From NCBI GenBank assembly GCA_017621225.1, contig JAGATN010000013.1, positions 167,205-231,204 on the forward strand: DNA of 64,000 nucleotides, in the 5' to 3' direction. The notes beneath the pieces were generated by a model. That model did not search any database. It was not told where the DNA came from and worked only from the letters and a program-made list of their open reading frames with translations. Position numbers and translations under genes: made by a program. The DNA comes from Muribaculaceae bacterium (GTDB lineage: Bacteria > Bacteroidota > Bacteroidia > Bacteroidales > Muribaculaceae). Positions 1 to 8,662 of the stretch are shown here, in pieces (position 1 is the first letter of the stretch; the number at the start of each line of letters is the position of its first letter).

Positions 1-341
1 TCGACCGCCATATCCTCAACCAAACGGTCATCGTCGGGCAGGCTGTCAAAACGCGATACGTGCGATAAATGCTTCAAGGACTCATTTATTACAATCCGGC
101 TCATCCACGCCCTCAACGAACCCGCACCGCGATGCGTAAACCCCGGCAACGACGAGAATATCTTAAGGAAGCTCTCCTGCAGAATATCATTCACCACGTC
201 GGCATCAACGACATACCTCGAGCACAGAGCCGCCAAAGCACCCACATGCATGCGATAAAGCTTCTCCATTGCCTTCCGATCGCCGTGATCGACTATGAGG
301 GCCACAAGCTTCAATTCAGATATGTCATCGACACTCGTCAT
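1..341 (-). CDS. ECF-type RNA polymerase sigma-70 factor (C-terminus beyond window)
   Basis: The reverse strand from the ATG at 341 to the window edge encodes 113 residues and stays open. The visible part is sigma region 2: an N-terminal helix, then a segment with DADVVNDILQESFLKIF (the core-RNA-polymerase-binding helix) and a downstream SLRAWMSRIVINESLKHL stretch (the -10 recognition helix). Region 4 is outside the window. Bacteroidales ECF factors of this type normally sit beside an anti-sigma or membrane partner; the next gene here is a lipoprotein on the same strand, 112 bp upstream, so the two could be co-transcribed, but nothing proves it. The class is certain, the regulon unknown. Confidence 0.85.
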   Translation of the reverse strand, partial: MTSVDDISELKLVALIVDHGDRKAMEKLYRMHVGALAALCSRYVVDADVVNDILQESFLKIFSSLPGFTHRGAGSLRAWMSRIVINESLKHLSHVSRFDSLPDDDRLVEDMAV

Positions 342-453
342 ATATTATATGATGCGCAACCGACACGACAGAGGCTGAATTTCGCGTTATCGTGCCGGTT
401 TATGCAATTTTACGGAAAAAAGGTCCGGTTTGTCATTAATCAATACATTCGCA

Positions 454-1035
454 TCACGACTGCATTTTGGCGGTCGATACAAACCGGTAGGTGTTGCCTG
501 CAAAGCCTTCGACCTTCAGGTTTTTGTATATGAGCGTGGTAACCTTTATTTCCAATCTCAACGTCTTCGACGTGGGGTCGTACATGCCCGAAGGTATCAC
601 GCCATCGCCGGGAACGTCGAACGTGGCCAACACATACTGCTGCTGACCGTCGACAATGACGGGAATGGCCAACGAACCATAGAAAATGGGCGAAACGGAA
701 ATCATTCCGGTTGAAAGCTTGGCAGCCTTATAGGGAAAGTTGAACTCAATTTCCTTTTCCATCGATTTAATGGCCTCCTCTGCCTTATCGGCCGGCAATG
801 CAGCGCGCACCAATTCATGGAAAGGAAATTTCGACATCGTAATGGCAATGTCGGTTATGGCTACCTTGGTGTTACGGGGAGCTACATTATTGGTGGTCAA
901 CGTACCGTCATATTCGCCATACACGTCCTGCGCATCGTACGGAACGTTAGGCTCCGGATCGGAGTTACATGACGAGAGAGCCAACAAGCCAATGCAAATG
1001 AATAAGAAATTGCTTACTAATCTAAATTTTTTCAT
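454..1035 (-). CDS. Predicted lipoprotein, DUF4840-like
   Basis: 193 residues. The N-terminus has two lysines and an arginine, a hydrophobic core and a lipobox LSSC with Cys23, followed by an acidic NSDPEP linker, so it should be a lipid-anchored periplasmic or outer-membrane protein. The mature part opens with VYGEYDGTLTT and is predicted to be mostly beta-strand; the overall look (short lipoprotein, 'GxYxGTLTT...' start, repeated ITDI and MISVSPIFYG strands) is that of the Bacteroides DUF4840 group, which has no known function. The family assignment is from memory of sequence style. A Bacteroidales promoter box lies upstream on the same strand at 1119-1126. Confidence 0.7.
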   Translation of the reverse strand: MKKFRLVSNFLFICIGLLALSSCNSDPEPNVPYDAQDVYGEYDGTLTTNNVAPRNTKVAITDIAITMSKFPFHELVRAALPADKAEEAIKSMEKEIEFNFPYKAAKLSTGMISVSPIFYGSLAIPVIVDGQQQYVLATFDVPGDGVIPSGMYDPTSKTLRLEIKVTTLIYKNLKVEGFAGNTYRFVSTAKMQS

Positions 1036-1118
1036 TTTTTGATTAATTTATAAAACTGTAACGACATTAAAATCCGATAACACGAAAAATCTTGCATCGG
1101 AAATGAAACTTTTTTTTG

Positions 1119-1126
1119 CAAAATTA
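1119..1126 (-). promoter_or_regulatory. Bacteroidales -7 box for the lipoprotein gene
   Basis: On the reverse strand this reads TAATTTTG, matching the TAnnTTTG -7 consensus, about 84 bp upstream of the lipoprotein ATG. The -33 TTG is not at the ideal distance. Confidence 0.45.
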
Positions 1127-1251
1127 TAATTAGTCGGCGTAATGCTATGCTCCAAGCTACGATTTTAACTTTAAAAATCTTCACATTGCCCATATTACGG
1201 ATATTTTTCAGCTTTTTATCCGAAAAATTTTCATAACCGAGAAATTACTAT

Positions 1252-1259
1252 TAATTTTG
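1252..1259 (+). promoter_or_regulatory. Bacteroidales -7 box for the TPR membrane protein gene
   Basis: TAATTTTG, an exact TAnnTTTG match, about 69 bp before the ATG at 1328. Confidence 0.55.
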
Positions 1260-1327
1260 CACCTCGAAAAACTATGAATTTGACCATAACAGGCCAATCA
1301 TCATCCGACAAAAAAAATTAATCATAT

Positions 1328-2011
1328 ATGGCAAAACAAAACGAAAACGAGACTCGTACACCTATCGACGATCTCAACGACTCACTTTCGACCATTGAAC
1401 AGAAGGTGCAGAACAACCAGAAAATCATCGTTTGGGCATCGGTTACAGTTGCCGTGGTGGTATGTCTGATTCTTATTTATGTATATGCAATACGCCGTCC
1501 GGGCATCAGCGCAGCCAACGATGCAATAGGTCAGGCCGACATGTCACTGGCTATCGGAAACGACTCAATAGCTCTGACCCAGTATCAGCAAGTGGCCGAC
1601 AATTACGGATACGATGCAGGCAACCGCGCAGCTCTCAATGCCGCCATCATACTGTATCGCGACGGCAAATACGAAGAAGCATTAAACTATCTGAAGAAAT
1701 ATAGCGCTACCGAATCGATCATCGGTGCATCAAGCAAATCGCTCGAAGGCGACTGCTACGTAAACCTCCAGCAGTACGACAAGGCCATCGGATGCTACCG
1801 CGATGCCGTGAAGCTTTCTGACGACAACCCCTACTACACTCCGGTGTTCATGATGAAGGAAGCTACCGTTGAACGCGAACTCAAAAACTACGAAGCCGAA
1901 GCAAAACTATATCAGCAGATAGCCGACAAATATCCCAACTTCGGAAACGGCATGAACGTAAACATCGAAAAATACATAAAACGAGCTGAAGCTCAAGCTC
2001 AGTCAAAATAA
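1328..2011 (+). CDS. Membrane-anchored tetratricopeptide repeat protein
   Basis: 227 residues. A polar N-terminus of about 33 residues is followed by one membrane helix (residues about 34-54, WASVTVAVVVCLILIYVYAI) and a periplasmic TPR region: GNRAALNAAIILYRDGKYEEALNYLKKY, a second unit around VNLQQYDKAIGCYRDAVKL and a third near ELKNYEAEAKLYQQIADKYP. Topology and length resemble YfgM/TPR_21-type proteins, which assist envelope protein folding, but no specific partner is visible. It is a single-gene unit with its own promoter and a strong terminator shared with the convergent Lrp gene. Confidence 0.8.
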   Translation: MAKQNENETRTPIDDLNDSLSTIEQKVQNNQKIIVWASVTVAVVVCLILIYVYAIRRPGISAANDAIGQADMSLAIGNDSIALTQYQQVADNYGYDAGNRAALNAAIILYRDGKYEEALNYLKKYSATESIIGASSKSLEGDCYVNLQQYDKAIGCYRDAVKLSDDNPYYTPVFMMKEATVERELKNYEAEAKLYQQIADKYPNFGNGMNVNIEKYIKRAEAQAQSK

Positions 2012-2050
2012 AAATACCGCGAAACGCTAATCTTAGATTAGACTTAAAAT

Positions 2051-2082
2051 AAAAGCCGTGTCATTTTGACGCGGCTTTTTTC
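2051..2082. terminator. Bidirectional intrinsic terminator between TPR gene and Lrp gene
   Basis: AAGCCGTGTC and GACGCGGCTT form a 10-bp stem with one G-U pair and a short ATTTT loop, flanked by AAAA on the left and TTTTTT on the right. It can serve the forward TPR gene and the convergent Lrp-family gene. Confidence 0.8.
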
Positions 2083-2096
2083 ATATATACATAGCT

Positions 2097-2564
2097 CTAC
2101 ATCGGCAACGGAATGGCAAACGAATGCTTCACTTCGTCCATCACGAAAGTGCTTTCGATCGATGCTATGTTTGGCATGGCCCCTATCACATTCATTATGA
2201 ACTCACGGTAATATTTCATGTTCGGGGCGTGAATTTTAAGAAGGTAGTCAAAGGCGCCCGACACATTGTAGCACTCCGTCACCTCCTCTATCGACAATAT
2301 GTTGCTTATGAAGTCGCGCGCCAAATCCCTGTTAAGCTTTATTAGCTTAACGTTACAAAACACCACGAAGCCCTGATTGAGCTTCTGGGCATCGAGCACC
2401 GCCACGTAGCGCTTTATGTACCCCGATGCTTCAAGACGCTTCAATCGTTCAAATACGGGCGTGGACGAGAGGTTCACCTTTGCGGCAAGCTCCTTCGTGG
2501 TCAGTCGCGAGTTGCTTTGCAACGTACGCAATATCTCAATGTCGGTTTTGTCAAGTTTGTCCAT
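2097..2564 (-). CDS. Lrp/AsnC-family transcriptional regulator
   Basis: 155 residues, the usual Lrp length. Residues 1-60 form the winged helix-turn-helix (LDKTDIEILRTLQSNSRLTTKELAAKVNLSSTPVFERLKRLEASGYIKRY), and residues about 65-150 the RAM/AsnC effector-binding domain, with the hallmark VTECYNVSGAFDYLLKI turn around the ligand pocket. Lrp-type proteins bind amino acids and control nearby amino-acid genes. It is divergently placed from the O-acetylhomoserine sulfhydrylase gene with back-to-back promoters about 50 bp apart, so control of that sulphur amino-acid gene, and of itself, is a reasonable inference. Confidence 0.92.
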   Translation of the reverse strand: MDKLDKTDIEILRTLQSNSRLTTKELAAKVNLSSTPVFERLKRLEASGYIKRYVAVLDAQKLNQGFVVFCNVKLIKLNRDLARDFISNILSIEEVTECYNVSGAFDYLLKIHAPNMKYYREFIMNVIGAMPNIASIESTFVMDEVKHSFAIPLPM

Positions 2565-2630
2565 CAGAATATAATTCTACAATAAGTCAAATTCGGGCCA
2601 CGATACGGCAAATCATTCCGCATCGGCACG

Positions 2631-2638
2631 CAAATTTA
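2631..2638 (-). promoter_or_regulatory. Promoter of the Lrp-family regulator
   Basis: Reverse-strand TAAATTTG (-7) with a TTG (2658-2660 on the complement) 19 bp upstream, matching the Bacteroidales promoter layout. It lies back to back with the metY promoter. Confidence 0.6.
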
Positions 2639-2689
2639 GTTATTATATCCAACTTTACAAAAATGCTTGGAATTTATTTCCACACGGCA

Positions 2690-2697
2690 TAATTTTG
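2690..2697 (+). promoter_or_regulatory. Promoter of metY
   Basis: TAATTTTG (-7) with TTG at 2667-2669, a 20-bp spacer. The two divergent promoters share the 2631-2697 interval, the natural place for an Lrp-family operator. Confidence 0.65.
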
Positions 2698-2730
2698 CAT
2701 CAAACAAACAAATCAAAACCCACACTAATT

Positions 2731-4017
2731 ATGAAAGAAAACAGACTACACTTCGAGACCCTCCAGCTACACGTCGGACAAGAACAAGCCGACCCGACTA
2801 CCGACGCGCGCGCAGTACCAATATATCAAACCACGTCGTACGTATTCCACAATTCGGCCCATGCCGCCGCGCGATTCGGGCTCACCGATGCCGGAAACAT
2901 CTACGGTCGCCTTACAAACCCGACTCAGGATGTGCTCGAGCGACGCTTGGCCGCGCTCGAAAATGGAGTCGCCGCGCTTGCAGTGGCCTCCGGAGCCGCC
3001 GCCATAACATATGCCATTCTCAACATTGCCCGTCAAGGCGATCACATCGTATCGTCCAAGACCATATACGGAGGCACATACAATCTGCTCGACAACACAT
3101 TACCGTCATATGGCATATCCACCACGTTCGTCGATCCGAGCGACATCGAAAACTTCAGACGGGCCATACGCCCCAACACCAAGGCCATATTCATCGAAAC
3201 GCTCGGCAACCCCAATTCAAACATCATCGACATCGAGCAGGTTGCAAAAATAGCCCATGACAACGGCATCCCATTGATAATCGACAACACTTTCGGAACG
3301 CCATATCTCATCCGACCCATAGAATACGGCGCCGACATCGTGGTGCATTCGGCCACCAAATTCATAGGCGGACATGGATCGTCGCTCGGAGGCGTAATAG
3401 TCGACTCAGGCAAATTCGACTGGAAAGCATCAGGCAAATTCCCCACATTGACCGACCCTGACCCGGCCTATCACGGCATAAGGTTCAGCGACGTGGCCGG
3501 CGACGCTGCATACATCACACGCATTCGCGCCGTGCTGCTCCGCGACACGGGCGCGACGATAAGCCCGTTCAACGCATTCATCCTGCTTCAAGGGCTTGAA
3601 ACGCTCTCACTGCGCGTAGAGCGGCACGTCGAAAATGCCCTGAAGGTCGTCGACTTCCTTGCCAATCATCCGAAAGTGGCGAAGGTAAACCACCCGTCAC
3701 TCCCCGACCACCCCGATCACGCATTATATAAAAAATACTTCAAATCGGGTGCCGGCTCGATATTTACGTTCAAAGTTTTCGGCGACGCTTCAAAAGCCCA
3801 CAAAGTAATCGACTCGCTAAAGATATTCTCGCTTCTGGCCAATGTTGCCGACGTGAAATCGCTCGTCATACACCCTGCTTCAACTACCCACTCGCAGCTA
3901 TCGCCCGAGCAACTTGCCGAGCAAGGCATCACACCCGGCACCATACGCCTTTCAATAGGCATAGAGCACATCGACGACCTGATCGACGATTTGTCACAGG
4001 CGCTCGACAGCATTTGA
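2731..4017 (+). CDS. metY: O-acetylhomoserine sulfhydrylase (Cys/Met metabolism PLP enzyme)
   Basis: 428 residues from the ATG at 2731; an in-frame ATG at 2695 would overlap the -7 box, so the later start is preferred. This is a fold-type I PLP enzyme making homocysteine from O-acetylhomoserine and sulphide. Visible hallmarks are [20 protein letters not shown] near the start, the phosphate-binding [13 protein letters not shown], the cofactor aspartate in [10 protein letters not shown], and the Schiff-base lysine K210 in [11 protein letters not shown]. The roughly 430-residue length and the insert before [18 protein letters not shown] favour the MetY sulfhydrylase group over the shorter cystathionine synthases. 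Its divergent Lrp-family neighbour is the likely regulator. Confidence 0.92.
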   Translation: MKENRLHFETLQLHVGQEQADPTTDARAVPIYQTTSYVFHNSAHAAARFGLTDAGNIYGRLTNPTQDVLERRLAALENGVAALAVASGAAAITYAILNIARQGDHIVSSKTIYGGTYNLLDNTLPSYGISTTFVDPSDIENFRRAIRPNTKAIFIETLGNPNSNIIDIEQVAKIAHDNGIPLIIDNTFGTPYLIRPIEYGADIVVHSATKFIGGHGSSLGGVIVDSGKFDWKASGKFPTLTDPDPAYHGIRFSDVAGDAAYITRIRAVLLRDTGATISPFNAFILLQGLETLSLRVERHVENALKVVDFLANHPKVAKVNHPSLPDHPDHALYKKYFKSGAGSIFTFKVFGDASKAHKVIDSLKIFSLLANVADVKSLVIHPASTTHSQLSPEQLAEQGITPGTIRLSIGIEHIDDLIDDLSQALDSI

Positions 4018-4109
4018 CAATCAGACATTGAAAACGAACGACATTTAATTCGACACCGCATTTAACACAAAAAAGGCTTCGCCTACATCGATATGTCATA
4101 ATAAATCAT

Positions 4110-4149
4110 TAAATTTGCACTCGGGTGAATCTACGGTTCATCCGAGTGC
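4110..4149 (+). promoter_or_regulatory. Promoter box and 5'UTR hairpin before the DUF3078 gene
   Basis: TAAATTTG at 4110-4117 fits the -7 consensus. It is followed at once by a strong inverted repeat: GCACTCGGGTGAA (4117-4129) and TTCATCCGAGTGC (4137-4149), 12 of 13 pairs with a 7-nt loop. If transcription starts near 4124 the hairpin partly forms in the leader; no T-run follows, so it is not a normal terminator. Confidence 0.4.
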
Positions 4150-4181
4150 ATACGTTCAACTTGTTTATTAGTGTAAAGAGT

Positions 4182-5555
4182 ATGTTTAGAATGCGTCATT
4201 TTTTGATTTTCGCCTTTTTCCTCAGCATGGCAACAACCATGTTTGCTCAATCGAACCTGCAAAACTTAAAAACACGTGAAATCGAGGAAGATCCCGACTC
4301 AGTGATAATTTTGCCATGGTTTGATGACGAAATCGATTTAGACTCGCTTAATCTCGACTTCCTTGAAGTCGACACATTGCCTGTCACACCGCCCCGAAAA
4401 CATTCTACGCTTTCAAATTCGGCATATCGACCCATCGTATTTGACCAATACCATTTTCTCGATACCTTCACCATCTCGGAGAGGAATCGTGAAGAATATA
4501 CCGGCGATGCCTTCTATTGGCTCGACGACCTCGACTTCAGCCAGCTGCTCATCGACCATGCACGTCAATCGTTTATCGTAAACAATCCGTGCCTCATCAA
4601 GTACGACGTAGCTTCGCTGCCCGAAAAGCCGAAGGGATATCAAGGCTTTGTCGACCCGACTACCGCAAAAATAGTTTTGCAGGAAAACAAGCCCACCGTC
4701 GACAAATCGCAAGCGGCAAAGGACATAGGCGCTTCCGTAGAACGCAAAAACTGGATATACGACTTCAATACCAATTTCCAATTCTCGCAAGCTTACATAT
4801 CGCCAAACTGGTATCAAGGCGGCAACGACAACATGCAGTTGCTCACCAGCTCACGATATTACGTCAAGATAAACGAGAAGTTCCATCCCAAAATTCTATT
4901 CGATGCCACTTTCCAGTATAAATTGGGGTTGAACAATGCGCCTAACGACACGTTGCGCTCATACAACATAATACAGGACGTATTTGAGGTATACACCAAC
5001 TTCGGTTATAAGGCAATAAAAAGGTGGTACTACTCAATCAACGGTAATATGCGCACTCAGTTGTTCAACAGCTACGGAAGCAATTCAAACGTATTGAGAT
5101 CGTCATTCCTGTCGCCTGGCGAATTCAATATCGGCGTCGGTATGACCTACAACTACTCAAATCCAAAAGTCAACCTGAATGCAACGATATCGCCGTTGTC
5201 ATGGAACATGAAGTCATGCATCAACTCAAAGCTCAACGAAACCAACTTTGGCATCGACGAAGGTCATACGACAAAGAGCTCTTACGGTTCGAAAGCCGAC
5301 ATCACCTTCTCTTGGCAGATTGCCTACAACATCAATTATCGGTCGCGCTTGTACATGTTCACCAACTACGACTATGCGGAAGCCAACTATGACCATACAT
5401 TCTCTTTCAACATCAACAAATTCTTATCGAGCCAGATAAACATCAATATGCGATACGACTCAAACAGCCGAAGATTGGAAGACAGCTCATGGCATAAGTT
5501 CCAGCTAAAAGAAACCCTTTCATTCGGTTTGACGTATCAGATAAAGAATACATAA
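4182..5555 (+). CDS. DUF3078 outer-membrane beta-barrel protein
   Basis: 457 residues from the ATG at 4182 (an ATG at 4191 is equally possible; the upstream ATG at 4125 sits in the leader hairpin). The signal peptide is MFRMRHFLIFAFFLSMATTMFAQ with cleavage after FAQ. A polar region of about 150 residues follows, then alternating aromatic strands: NWIYDFNTNFQFSQAYISPNWYQGGNDNMQLL, the NWYQGG motif being typical of DUF3078, and further strands to the C-terminal LKETLSFGLTYQIKNT. Such proteins are Bacteroidetes barrels of unknown substrate. It heads a tight run of genes to 7261. Confidence 0.75.
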   Translation: MFRMRHFLIFAFFLSMATTMFAQSNLQNLKTREIEEDPDSVIILPWFDDEIDLDSLNLDFLEVDTLPVTPPRKHSTLSNSAYRPIVFDQYHFLDTFTISERNREEYTGDAFYWLDDLDFSQLLIDHARQSFIVNNPCLIKYDVASLPEKPKGYQGFVDPTTAKIVLQENKPTVDKSQAAKDIGASVERKNWIYDFNTNFQFSQAYISPNWYQGGNDNMQLLTSSRYYVKINEKFHPKILFDATFQYKLGLNNAPNDTLRSYNIIQDVFEVYTNFGYKAIKRWYYSINGNMRTQLFNSYGSNSNVLRSSFLSPGEFNIGVGMTYNYSNPKVNLNATISPLSWNMKSCINSKLNETNFGIDEGHTTKSSYGSKADITFSWQIAYNINYRSRLYMFTNYDYAEANYDHTFSFNINKFLSSQININMRYDSNSRRLEDSSWHKFQLKETLSFGLTYQIKNT

Positions 5556-5564
5556 CGCCACAAA

Positions 5565-6176
5565 ATGCCAAAACTGCCTCTACTCCTCATCTTCATTTTA
5601 AGCACGGCGCTTCCATACGGTGTCAATTCGCAAGATCTGATAAAAGAATTGCCCGCCGTATCAATGGTGTTGGACGGATACACGCGCGAGTCCGTGGAGA
5701 AACGCATAATAGAGTCAGGCCCGCATCATATCGAAGGCATATGGCAGATGACCACCGATGGCGCAACGATAGTGATTGAGCGCACGGACGATTACGACCC
5801 TTCTTCGGTCGATGCCATCAACCTGTATCGCATGGTGATTCTAAAATCGCCGAACAGAAGCCTCCGCCCCGGCACCGTCATGGGCTACATATCGCCTGCC
5901 GCAAAAAGCGGCACATACGCCGGACGGATATACACATCGCAACACAACGGGTCGAAGCTTTCGTCGCCAAAGGATTTCACCATCGCATTGTCCGATGCCG
6001 ACTCCCGAATGTCGATAACAAGGCTGCGCAGCAAGTATAGCTTAAATCTCTGGCGAATGCTCCCCTATATGTTTAGATACTCGGTAAAGCGCAACTCCAA
6101 CTCAAACGCCACCACGCAGGGCTGCCGAAAAATTTTCCCGGCACCGGCGTTGCCTTCCGAACCAATATATCTGTAA
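5565..6176 (+). CDS. Secreted protein of unknown function
   Basis: 203 residues starting 9 bp after the barrel gene. The first 22 residues (MPKLPLLLIFILSTALPYGVNS) form a clear signal peptide. The mature protein has IEGIWQMTTDGATIVIER, a strand pattern like lipocalin-type small beta-barrels in which a W-containing strand is followed by YRMVILKSPNRSLRPGTVMGYISP. I do not recognise the family. Its close spacing with the barrel gene and with the next secreted protein suggests one envelope operon. Confidence 0.7.
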   Translation: MPKLPLLLIFILSTALPYGVNSQDLIKELPAVSMVLDGYTRESVEKRIIESGPHHIEGIWQMTTDGATIVIERTDDYDPSSVDAINLYRMVILKSPNRSLRPGTVMGYISPAAKSGTYAGRIYTSQHNGSKLSSPKDFTIALSDADSRMSITRLRSKYSLNLWRMLPYMFRYSVKRNSNSNATTQGCRKIFPAPALPSEPIYL

Positions 6177-6182
6177 CGCGAC

Positions 6183-6665
6183 ATGAAGTTTTCGGTACGT
6201 CATATATTAATCCTGCTCGTAATGTCGATTTGCGGCATTACGGCGATAGCCGACCGCACTACACGGCGTGGCTTAAAGCTTCGTGCCAACGCGGCAACGA
6301 CCGTCAAAGAAGCCACATACGATACCTTGACGCTTGCCCCCGACCAATCGATGATTCGACTCAGCGGTTACGACAAACCTTTGCGATCGAGACACGAAAC
6401 GATGTTCGTGAGCAACAACTCCCCCGACACCATCTTCGGCCTGTCGATCGACATAACGTATTTAGACACGAACAACCGCACGCTTCACTCGCGCAACGTC
6501 GCAATCGACTGTTGTATGCCTCCGTCCTCCACCCAAATTATAAAATTCAAGTCGTGGGACGTGCAAAACGCATTCTACTATAAGTTAAGCCCGAAACCGA
6601 CGCGCAGCAGCGGAACGCCATACGACGTTTCTTGCCGAATACGCCATCTGCTAATCAATAAATAA
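6183..6665 (+). CDS. Small secreted protein of unknown function
   Basis: 160 residues, 6 bp after the previous stop. A signal peptide (residues 1-23, ending ITAIA) precedes a mature region containing MIRLSGYDKPLRSRHETMFVSNNSPDTIFGLSIDITYLDTNNRTLHSRNVAIDCCMPPSSTQIIKFKSWD, which reads like a single immunoglobulin-like or FxLYD-type beta-sandwich (paired strands with a WD turn). The adjacent CC pair is notable for a periplasmic protein. No family recognised. It ends 2 bp before a Crp/Fnr regulator, so the regulator is probably co-transcribed with these envelope genes. Confidence 0.7.
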   Translation: MKFSVRHILILLVMSICGITAIADRTTRRGLKLRANAATTVKEATYDTLTLAPDQSMIRLSGYDKPLRSRHETMFVSNNSPDTIFGLSIDITYLDTNNRTLHSRNVAIDCCMPPSSTQIIKFKSWDVQNAFYYKLSPKPTRSSGTPYDVSCRIRHLLINK

Positions 6666-6667
6666 GC

Positions 6668-7261
6668 ATGCCCCATCCGCTCGAACGAATACTTAAGTAT
6701 CTCGACCTTACGCCCGAACAAGTTGACACGTTGAAATCGCTAATGGTCGAAATTCGCTTCAAGCGAGGCGACAAACTTACCACACGCACCCAGATAAGCG
6801 GTTCGGCATTCTACATAAAGCATGGTTCGGCACGATTTTTCTACATAGCCAATGGCAAGGACAATACATTCTCATTTGCATTCGACGACCAATTCATCAT
6901 AAAGCCACAATACATGATGCAGTCGACCGACGCCGTAATGAGCATCGAGTTTCTCGAAAGAACCGACGTCATAACCATCCCCGAACGCACTACGGTCGAA
7001 ACCATCAAAGGGTTTAAAGGCATACACGACGAATCGCTGTCAATATTCTTCTTAACCGCCATGCTCGAATACAGCCATTTCCTCGAAGAACGTGCCTTGT
7101 TGCTGCAAACGGCATCGGCCATCGAACGCTACCGTTGGCTTACGCAACGCTACCCAAAAGTGCTCGAGCGCGCCACGCTTACTCAGATAGCATCGTATCT
7201 CGGAATGACAAAAGAAACGCTCTATCGCATACGCGCCGGAAAATACGGCCCGAAACAATAG
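6668..7261 (+). CDS. Crp/Fnr-family transcriptional regulator
   Basis: 197 residues. Residues about 10-115 form a cyclic-nucleotide-binding fold (FKRGDKLTTRTQISGSAFYIKHGSARFFYIANGKDNTFSFAFDDQFI). The C-terminal winged helix has RYRWLTQRYPKVLERATLTQIASYLGMTKETLYRIRAGKYGPKQ. There are no N-terminal cysteines of the FNR type, and the cAMP-binding arginine/serine set is not obvious, as in most Bacteroidetes members, whose ligands are unknown. It is the last gene of the 4182-7261 run. The helix-turn-helix is intact. Confidence 0.85.
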   Translation: MPHPLERILKYLDLTPEQVDTLKSLMVEIRFKRGDKLTTRTQISGSAFYIKHGSARFFYIANGKDNTFSFAFDDQFIIKPQYMMQSTDAVMSIEFLERTDVITIPERTTVETIKGFKGIHDESLSIFFLTAMLEYSHFLEERALLLQTASAIERYRWLTQRYPKVLERATLTQIASYLGMTKETLYRIRAGKYGPKQ

Positions 7262-7322
7262 TCTCGAGCCGATATAAGAGCACAAAAATCAGTCATTTTT
7301 TCATCGTTTCACTTATTATGAC

Positions 7323-7330
7323 TATTTTTG
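7323..7330 (+). promoter_or_regulatory. Promoter box before the 7354 gene
   Basis: TATTTTTG matches TAnnTTTG 24 bp before the ATG, implying a very short leader. No clear -33 element. Confidence 0.5.
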
Positions 7331-7353
7331 CATAAGTAACTCAACCTAATTTT

Positions 7354-7728
7354 ATGGATCAGGATTTAATAAAACATTTGAGCCAAGACGCTGACGGGCT
7401 GCTCACATACGAGTACATTGCCAACCACATCAATTGTTGCAGCGATGAAATGCCATTTCTGATAGACAATATGATTCGCGTCGACTCCACAGGACAATTC
7501 ATAGTAAGTGGCGCTCGATATTTAAACGCAATCGACCCCGTAAAATATGCCCCCGACATAAAACGCCTGATAGCAGCCGCAATCGAAAAAGATCGCGAAC
7601 GCCGATACATTGGCGACCTGCTTCAAAGCATATGGGGAACCGATTACGAAAGCCGCATCGACGAGCTTAACGCCTCTGACGATAACTTTAGGCGCATATA
7701 CAAACGCCTCTATCCGCAAGGCATATGA
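7354..7728 (+). CDS. Conserved-looking protein of unknown function
   Basis: 124 residues, no signal peptide or membrane segment. The N-terminal half (LSQDADGLLTYEYIANHINCCSDEMPFLIDNMIRVDSTGQFIVSGARYLNAID) could be a winged-helix-like or degenerate helical domain, and the C-terminal half is charged and helical (IKRLIAAAIEKDRERRYIGDLLQSIWGTDYESRIDEL). I do not recognise it. Its stop overlaps the start of the cyclophilin gene by 4 bp (ATGA), so translational coupling with that gene is expected. Confidence 0.65.
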   Translation: MDQDLIKHLSQDADGLLTYEYIANHINCCSDEMPFLIDNMIRVDSTGQFIVSGARYLNAIDPVKYAPDIKRLIAAAIEKDRERRYIGDLLQSIWGTDYESRIDELNASDDNFRRIYKRLYPQGI

Positions 7729-8603
7729 ACATCCGATCATTCTGCGGCTCCAAAAGGCTCATTGCTGCCATAATGGTATTGGTGGCCATGTATATGCCAT
7801 CGGTAAATGCCGTAAACAATAACCTTAACCACATTGAAATGGAACAGTCTGACAATAAAGACATAATAGTTGAACTGAAAACTACGCTCGGCGACATAAA
7901 GTTGCTGCTTTACGGCGACACCCCGCTACATATGAACAACTTCGTAAAACTCGTAAACGAAGGTTTCTATGACGGATTGCTGTTTCACCGCGTAATAAAC
8001 GATTTCATGATTCAGGGCGGCGACCCCAACTCAAAGAACGCGCCTTCAGGCAAATTGCTCGGTGACGGATCGCCCGACTATAAGATCGACGCCGAATTCG
8101 TATATCCCCGACACTTCCACAAGCGCGGAGCCTTAGCGGCCGCACGCGAGGGCGACAACGTGAATCCCGAAAAGAAATCGAGCAGTTCGCAATTCTACAT
8201 CGTGACGGGTCGAAAATTCTCGCCCGCACAGCTCGACCAGATGCAGAGCCAGAGACTAATGATGCAGAAGAAAAGCATATTCAACGACCTGACGATGCAA
8301 AATCGCGACTCAATAATGACATTGCGCCGCAATCAGGATCTCGCCGGCCTTCAGCAACTGCAAGAAAATCTGATAAAGCAAACCGAAGCATTGGCAGCCG
8401 AAAAGCCCGACACCCTTACCGCCGAGCAGCGCGAGGCTTACGTAAACGTGGGCGGAACGCCGCATCTCGATGGCTCTTACACGGTGTTTGGCGAGGTCAT
8501 ATCAGGCATGGACGTGGTCGATTTGATTCAGAAAGTCGAAACCGACCAAAACGATCGTCCTAAAGAAGATGTAAGAATAATCAGCGCTAAAGTCGTAAAA
8601 TAG
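7725..8603 (+). CDS. Cyclophilin-type peptidyl-prolyl cis-trans isomerase, secreted
   Basis: 292 residues. A signal peptide (about residues 1-29) is followed by the cyclophilin core: VELKTTLGDIKLLLYGDTPLHMNNFVKLVNEGFYDGLLFHRVINDFMIQGGDP with the catalytic Arg of FHRV, GALAAAREGDNVNPEKKSSSSQFYIVTG, and GSYTVFGEVISGMDVVDLIQKVE. Between the QFYIV and GSYTVFGEV strands is an insert of about 80 mostly helical, charged residues (LDQMQSQRLMMQKKSIF...), seen in other Bacteroidetes cyclophilins. It should assist periplasmic protein folding. Start chosen for the signal peptide and the 4-bp coupling to the upstream gene. Confidence 0.9.
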   Translation: MNIRSFCGSKRLIAAIMVLVAMYMPSVNAVNNNLNHIEMEQSDNKDIIVELKTTLGDIKLLLYGDTPLHMNNFVKLVNEGFYDGLLFHRVINDFMIQGGDPNSKNAPSGKLLGDGSPDYKIDAEFVYPRHFHKRGALAAAREGDNVNPEKKSSSSQFYIVTGRKFSPAQLDQMQSQRLMMQKKSIFNDLTMQNRDSIMTLRRNQDLAGLQQLQENLIKQTEALAAEKPDTLTAEQREAYVNVGGTPHLDGSYTVFGEVISGMDVVDLIQKVETDQNDRPKEDVRIISAKVVK

Positions 8604-8662
8604 GCATACCCGACATCGATTGCCACAAACGGGCATCGAGCCTTACATAAAATACGTACGCT

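Noticed and set aside
4117-4149. Hairpin at 4117-4149 as the metY terminator
   Set aside because: It lies after a -7 box and has no T-run on the forward strand; it fits a leader element of the next gene better.
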